Assembly (NCBI GenBank): GCA_910584045.1
Contig: CAJTYO010000020.1
Coordinates: 1 to 42,716 of the forward strand
Source of the DNA: an uncultured Oscillospiraceae bacterium
GTDB lineage: Bacteria > Bacillota > Clostridia > Oscillospirales > Oscillospiraceae
Length of the DNA: 42,716 nucleotides
Reading direction: 5' to 3'
This document shows, piece after piece, positions 39,878-42,716 of this stretch. Within the stretch, counting starts at the first letter, position 1. Each line of letters starts with the position of its first letter. The notes under the pieces are model-generated. The model was given only the letters and a program-made list of their open reading frames with translations, had not been told where the DNA came from and made no database searches. The translations under genes and the position numbers were made by a program.

Positions 39878-40120
39878 ATGAAAATTAAGGTAATCGGTAA
39901 GGCCCACCGTGAGGGCACGAGCAAGAAGACAGGCGCGGCGTATGACTTCCTCCAGGTTCACTACACCGGCCCGGATCGTGGCGTGGAAGGGCTTGCCGCC
40001 CTGGCCCTGAACCTGGACCCCTCCCTGATTCCCTATGCTGACATCAAGCTCAACGCTGAGTATGAAGTGGACTTCGGTCCCCGTGGCTATGTTGTTGGCT
40101 TCACGCCCGTGAAGTTTTAA
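39878..40120 (+). CDS. Putative phage single-stranded DNA-binding protein (inovirus gpV-like)
   Basis: An 80-aa basic protein, MKIKVIGKAHREGTSKKTG followed by a beta-rich body (YDFLQVHYTGP, LNAEYEVDFGPRGYVVGF). Size, fold pattern and position just before Rep fit the small ssDNA-binding proteins of filamentous phages, which coat the displaced plus strand before packaging. The assignment is from context and general sequence character, not from an alignment. AAGGAG precedes the ATG. It is the first gene of the phage block. Confidence 0.65.
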   Translation: MKIKVIGKAHREGTSKKTGAAYDFLQVHYTGPDRGVEGLAALALNLDPSLIPYADIKLNAEYEVDFGPRGYVVGFTPVKF

Positions 40121-40123
40121 GCC

Positions 40124-40282
40124 ATGCCAACCCCACCAGCTTTTGACCCGTCCAACCCATGCCCTAATTGGGGCGTGAAATGCTGGGACTGCTGTCACTG
40201 TCCATGGTGCTATGTCTTTCGCAACCGGCCCCCACCATCCCCTCCTGCGTCTCCGCCCTGTAAGCGGCGGCGCAGACGGTAG
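40124..40282 (+). CDS. Cys-rich, Arg-tailed 52-aa phage protein
   Basis: A short frame starting three bases after the preceding stop, so probably translated by coupling; no strong ribosome binding site of its own. It has seven Cys in 52 residues (C13, C20, C23, C24, C26, C29, C46) with the dense motif CWDCCHCPWC, a Pro-rich segment and a C-terminal run KRRRRR. This looks like a small zinc-ribbon-like nucleic-acid-binding protein. It ends five bases before the origin stem-loop. I know no named family for it. Confidence 0.6.
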   Translation: MPTPPAFDPSNPCPNWGVKCWDCCHCPWCYVFRNRPPPSPPASPPCKRRRRR

Positions 40283-40286
40283 CCGG

Positions 40287-40352
40287 TTCTACAAGGCCGG
40301 GAAAGGCCAGTATTACCCTTTCCCGGCTTCTGTAGAATTGTAGAAAGTAGAA
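40287..40352 (+). other. Candidate rolling-circle origin: CRESS-type stem-loop with nonanucleotide and iterons
   Basis: Left arm 40287-40306 pairs with right arm 40317-40337 in 20 base pairs (one G-T, one bulged C at 40330). The ten-base loop is CCAGTATTAC. Its last nine bases, CAGTATTAC (40308-40316), fit the NANTATTAC nonanucleotide that Reps of circoviruses and related CRESS-DNA viruses nick between T and A; here that is between 40314 and 40315. Three GTAGAA hexamers follow at 40332, 40340 and 40347, the first within the stem, in the place of circovirus Rep-binding iterons. It lies 22 bases before the Rep start codon. Both structure and motif are read directly; function is inferred. Confidence 0.82.
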
Positions 40353-40374
40353 TCATGAAAGAGGGGGTAAACCT

Positions 40375-41397
40375 ATGCAGTCTCGTAAGTGGCAGCTGAC
40401 CATTAACAACCCAGCGGAAAAGGGCATTACTCATGATGTCCTGAGAGAATCCCTAGCCAAGTTCACCGGTATGCTTTACTGGTGCATGTGTGATGAAATC
40501 GGCAGCGAGGGTACATACCACACGCATGTGTACTTCGTTCTTCGTACTCCTACGGTCCATACCGTAGTCGAAAACCGCTTTCCCAGCATCCACCGCGAAA
40601 ACGTAAAAGGCACATCCCAGCAAAACCGCGATTACGTCCTGAAAGAGGGCGAAAAATATAACAAGCTTCCGGATGGTTCTTACAACTATACGGACGGTTC
40701 CGGCAAAACCCATACTGGTGTAAACTATACTGCCACTTTTGAAGAATGGGGCGAAATGCCCCAGGAGCATCAGGGTAAATCGAAAGATGTAGAAAAAATC
40801 TACTCCCTGATAAAAGATGGCGCAACAAATTTGGAAATAATTGATGCTGTTCCCAGCGGCATGATGAATATAGACAAAATTGAACGTACACGTTCAATGC
40901 TCCGTGATACACACTTCGCTAACTCCTGGCGTGATCTCCAGGTAACGTACATTTTCGGTACTACCGGCGCGGGAAAAACCCGTTCCGTAATGGACAAGTA
41001 CGGGTATCAGAATTGTTACCGTGTCACGGATTACCGGCATCCCTTTGATACTTATGACGGGCAAGATGTCCTGATCTTCGAGGAATACCGCTCTCAATTC
41101 AAAATCGCCGATATCCTTAACTATCTGGACGGCTATCCGCTTCTGCTCCCCTGCCGCTACTTCAACCGGCAAGCCTGCTATACCAAGGTTTTCATCATTA
41201 GCAATCTCCCCTTGGAAAAACAGTATACCAGTGTAATCCAAGAATCCCGCTCCGCTTTCTTTCGCCGCATTCATCAGGTCCGCGAGTATCAGCTTGACGA
41301 GGTTCTGGAATATGACAGCGTCAGTAAGTATATGACCCGTTCGTCCTTCGTCCCTGTGGAGAGTACCGAACTGCCTCCTTGGGGAAACATTGAATGA
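40375..41397 (+). CDS. rep: CRESS-like replication initiator: HUH endonuclease fused to SF3 helicase
   Basis: A 340-aa rolling-circle initiator. Endonuclease domain: motif I WQLTINNP (6-13, compare circovirus FTLNNP), motif II YHTHVYF with metal His49 and His51, motif III DYVLK with catalytic Tyr87 and Lys90. The helicase domain, superfamily 3: Walker A GTTGAGKT (195-202), Walker B VLIFEE (232-237), motif C KVFIISN (271-277) and candidate arginine fingers in FFRRI (295-299). Replication proteins of well-known filamentous phages are HUH proteins without a fused SF3 helicase, so this architecture is that of CRESS-DNA viruses and related bacterial plasmids. GAGGGGG precedes the ATG; the candidate origin is just upstream. 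Confidence 0.93.
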   Translation: MQSRKWQLTINNPAEKGITHDVLRESLAKFTGMLYWCMCDEIGSEGTYHTHVYFVLRTPTVHTVVENRFPSIHRENVKGTSQQNRDYVLKEGEKYNKLPDGSYNYTDGSGKTHTGVNYTATFEEWGEMPQEHQGKSKDVEKIYSLIKDGATNLEIIDAVPSGMMNIDKIERTRSMLRDTHFANSWRDLQVTYIFGTTGAGKTRSVMDKYGYQNCYRVTDYRHPFDTYDGQDVLIFEEYRSQFKIADILNYLDGYPLLLPCRYFNRQACYTKVFIISNLPLEKQYTSVIQESRSAFFRRIHQVREYQLDEVLEYDSVSKYMTRSSFVPVESTELPPWGNIE

Positions 41398-41426
41398 ATA
41401 TGCACTTTCAAAATGGAGGTTTTCCC

Positions 41427-42110
41427 ATGAAAAAGTCACAGCGGGTCTTGTCCGTTCTGCTTTGTCTCGTAGTTATGCTGTCGATGATCTCTGCGCCCTC
41501 CGTGGCTCATGCCATGACGCTTTCGGAGTTGATGAATTCTAATGTCTCTAGTTGGATTGATAACAGTACCGCTAATACTTGGAATACGGTGGACAATTCT
41601 AATACTAACTATATGGTAAACAAGCCCCAGAATTATTATACGAATGTTACCAGTAGTGTTGTGGATAAGTCTGGCAACGTAACTAATTATTACCGTAGTG
41701 GTGATACTGTAAATACTAGGATTGTTGATAGCTATAATAAAACTTTTAATACTGTCTATAACACCACCAATAATACAAACAACTATCAGGCCAACGTCAA
41801 GCTGTCGAACTTCCTGAACCAGTACACCACCAATAACAACAACTATACCTATAGCGCGGATTTCAAGTCCTGGTACTATGATAATACCACTAACAACTAC
41901 AATTACACTACTAATAATACCTACTATAATTACGACAACAGTAGATATTCTGTTGTTTCTCAGACCGTAGGCAATGACACACAGCAGTATCTGATTGAAA
42001 CTGTGGCTCCCGGTGCCTCTGGCGTAGATTATGAGTGGGTCGCCGGTGTGCTCCTGTTTGCTATCATGTTGTTCTGTCTCATGAAACTGCTTGGAGGTGT
42101 CCTGAAGTAA
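41427..42110 (+). CDS. Asn/Tyr/Thr-rich phage surface protein (candidate adsorption or minor coat protein)
   Basis: A 227-aa protein with a Sec signal peptide (MKKSQRVLSVLLCLVVMLSM, cleavage expected after AHA near residue 29). The long polar body is extremely rich in Asn, Tyr and Thr (NNTNNYQ, NNNNYTYS, YDNTTNNYNYTTNNTYYNYD), and a C-terminal membrane anchor YEWVAGVLLFAIMLFCLMKL ends in a basic tail. This topology is that of gpIII-type attachment proteins of filamentous phages. The gene body is more AT-rich than its neighbours. GGAGG is seven bases before the ATG. No family motif is recognised. Confidence 0.7.
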   Translation: MKKSQRVLSVLLCLVVMLSMISAPSVAHAMTLSELMNSNVSSWIDNSTANTWNTVDNSNTNYMVNKPQNYYTNVTSSVVDKSGNVTNYYRSGDTVNTRIVDSYNKTFNTVYNTTNNTNNYQANVKLSNFLNQYTTNNNNYTYSADFKSWYYDNTTNNYNYTTNNTYYNYDNSRYSVVSQTVGNDTQQYLIETVAPGASGVDYEWVAGVLLFAIMLFCLMKLLGGVLK

Positions 42111-42232
42111 TGGAGGCTATGATTACATATTCTACCGGGATGCTGGATGCTATTGCTACGTTTCTCGGTTCTGAGCCTATCATTTACCTGCTCGCCTTTG
42201 TGGTGAAGGTGGTTAAAGATATCATTAAATAA
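42110..42232 (+). CDS. 40-aa single-membrane-span phage protein (candidate minor coat)
   Basis: The start codon overlaps the stop of the previous gene (TAATG), so translation is coupled. The product has one hydrophobic helix, AIATFLGSEPIIYLLAFVVK, with a basic end (VVKDIIK). Size and place, between the anchor protein and the coat-like gene, fit gpVII/gpIX-like minor coat proteins. A start at 42119 is possible but its ribosome binding site would be too close. Confidence 0.55.
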   Translation: MEAMITYSTGMLDAIATFLGSEPIIYLLAFVVKVVKDIIK

Positions 42233-42248
42233 GAAAGGAGAACGCACT

Positions 42249-42449
42249 ATGCCTAGTACTGTCGCTGAGGGTGCAGCCCTGACCATGGCAACCGTCCTGT
42301 CCACCATTACGGAGGTTTTCACCGCCGCTGTCGGCTGGGTCGGCACTGTCGCTGAGACTGTTGCCGGTAACCCCCTGCTGCTGATTGGTGTCGTGATCGG
42401 TTTCATCGGCACTGGTATCGGCCTGTTCAGCCGCCTGCTGAGGGTCTAA
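42249..42449 (+). CDS. Candidate major coat protein
   Basis: A 66-aa protein with a strong AAAGGAG site. It has an Ala/Thr/Val-rich, weakly acidic amphipathic N-terminal half (TVAEGAALTMATVLSTITEV), a hydrophobic helix (PLLLIGVVIGFIGTGIGLF) and a short basic end SRLLRV. The pattern acidic-helix, membrane span, basic tail is that of filamentous-phage major coat proteins. No cleavable signal peptide is evident. It is followed directly by a hairpin, as the major coat gene of Ff phages is followed by a terminator. Confidence 0.65.
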   Translation: MPSTVAEGAALTMATVLSTITEVFTAAVGWVGTVAETVAGNPLLLIGVVIGFIGTGIGLFSRLLRV

Positions 42450-42456
42450 CCCCAAC

Positions 42457-42496
42457 GGGGGGAGGAGGCGCGCGAACACAGTGCGCCCCCCCCCCC
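42457..42496 (+). terminator. GC-rich hairpin with C11 tract after the coat gene (partial terminator?)
   Basis: GGCGC (42467-42471) pairs with GCGCC (42483-42487). The stem extends through a G-rich arm (42458-42466) against the C run (42488-42496) with two A-C mismatches. The 11-base C tract (42486-42496) is followed by (AC)4 and only CTTTT, so termination would be incomplete. That would favour coat protein over the downstream ATPase. Confidence 0.5.
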
Positions 42497-42544
42497 ACAC
42501 ACACAACTTTTGTATCTACACTTACAAAAAGGAAGTGTTTTTAT

Positions 42545-42716
42545 ATGATCTTTATCATTTTCATAGCTTTGATCTATTTTGCAGTCTTCCTTCGTTCGTT
42601 CCTTTGCCCTCGGCACCCCCACGTCCTGAATATCTATTTCGGTGTCCCCGGCTCCGGTAAAACCACCTTCGCCGCCTATCTGACCCGGTGGGCCCTGCAT
42701 GAAAACGCCCTTATCC
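42545..42716 (+). CDS. Zot-like filamentous-phage assembly ATPase (3'-truncated by window edge)
   Basis: The first 57 residues of a protein with an N-terminal hydrophobic helix (MIFIIFIALIYFAVFLRSFL) followed by a Walker A motif NIYFGVPGSGKTTFAAYL, as in Zot/gpI assembly proteins that drive phage extrusion through the membrane. In the known proteins the ATPase domain is N-terminal and the membrane helix lies later, so an N-terminal helix here is somewhat different. GGAAG lies about ten bases before the ATG. The rest is outside the window. Confidence 0.8.
   Translation, partial: MIFIIFIALIYFAVFLRSFLCPRHPHVLNIYFGVPGSGKTTFAAYLTRWALHENALI

Larger units (their letters stand above)
39787..42716 (+). 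mobile_element. Left part of an inovirus-like (filamentous phage) prophage with CRESS-type replication
   Basis: Seven short, tightly packed plus-strand genes in filamentous-phage order: ssDNA-binding-type protein, Cys-rich 52-aa protein, origin, Rep, signal-peptide/C-terminal-anchored surface protein, 40-aa membrane protein, 66-aa coat-like protein, Zot-like ATPase. The last runs off the window, so the right end, any integrase and the attachment repeats are not visible. The left limit is inferred only from the intact host promoter ending at 39786. An 8-bp inverted repeat TTACAATT/AATTGTAA (39820-39827, 39858-39865) flanks the region just before the first gene and could be an operator. Confidence 0.8.

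Noticed and set aside
40287..40337. Reading the stem-loop as a Rho-independent terminator of the small phage genes
   Set aside because: No T run follows the right arm, and the loop nonanucleotide plus iterons are better explained as an origin.
1..42716. CRISPR arrays, tRNA or rRNA genes, insertion sequences
   Set aside because: No regularly spaced direct repeats with spacers, no cloverleaf or rRNA sequence and no transposase frames were seen on either strand.

Overview
The window reads as a chromosome segment of a spore-forming, GC-rich gut Clostridia, most like Oscillospiraceae (Flavonifractor/Intestinimonas-type). This is inferred from gene content and order, not from a database search. 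Supporting signs are the Firmicutes order of the ribosomal alpha operon with a KOW-protein gene between map and infA, a PdaA-type spore-cortex deacetylase, SLH-domain surface proteins, strong AGGAGG ribosome binding sites, and an LIV-type ABC operon beside pta.

Layout. 1-6652: end of the spc operon and the alpha operon (rplO', secY, adk, map, KOW gene, infA, rpmJ, rpsM, rpsK, rpsD, rpoA, rplQ), closed by a strong terminator. 6728-11101 (minus): miaB and a large secreted CAP/SLH protein. 11395-17634: a CmpB-like membrane protein, a MocA-like molybdenum cofactor cytidylyltransferase, and a three-subunit molybdenum hydroxylase operon (xanthine dehydrogenase family) with an extra membrane-anchored protein inside. 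17645-20221: a second SLH surface protein with three 11-bp-spaced GTATC boxes upstream. 20323-23871: galM, deoD, an UlaG-like metallo-hydrolase and pdaA. 23963-28552: a MoxR / DUF58 / transglutaminase operon behind its own promoter and a structured leader. 28770-33732 (minus): a complete branched-chain amino acid ABC importer in the order binding protein, livH, livM, livG, livF. 34103-35305: an orphan terminator and pta. 35442-39786: an AraC regulator, a 69-aa orphan, a queT-like transporter with a structured leader, a Phd-DUF2007 fusion, and a PilZ / REC-GGDEF cyclic-di-GMP pair.

From about 39,787 to the right edge lies the left part of a filamentous-phage (inovirus-like) prophage: a small ssDNA-binding-type protein, a Cys-rich 52-aa protein, a replication origin, Rep, an Asn/Tyr-rich surface protein, two small membrane (coat) proteins and the start of a Zot-like assembly ATPase. 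Its replication module is the main discovery candidate. Rep is an HUH endonuclease fused to a superfamily 3 helicase, as in eukaryotic circoviruses and other CRESS-DNA elements. Just upstream is a 20-bp stem-loop whose loop carries CAGTATTAC, a match to the circovirus-type nicking nonanucleotide, followed by three GTAGAA iterons. A circovirus-style origin and Rep therefore appear to drive a filamentous phage of a Gram-positive gut bacterium.
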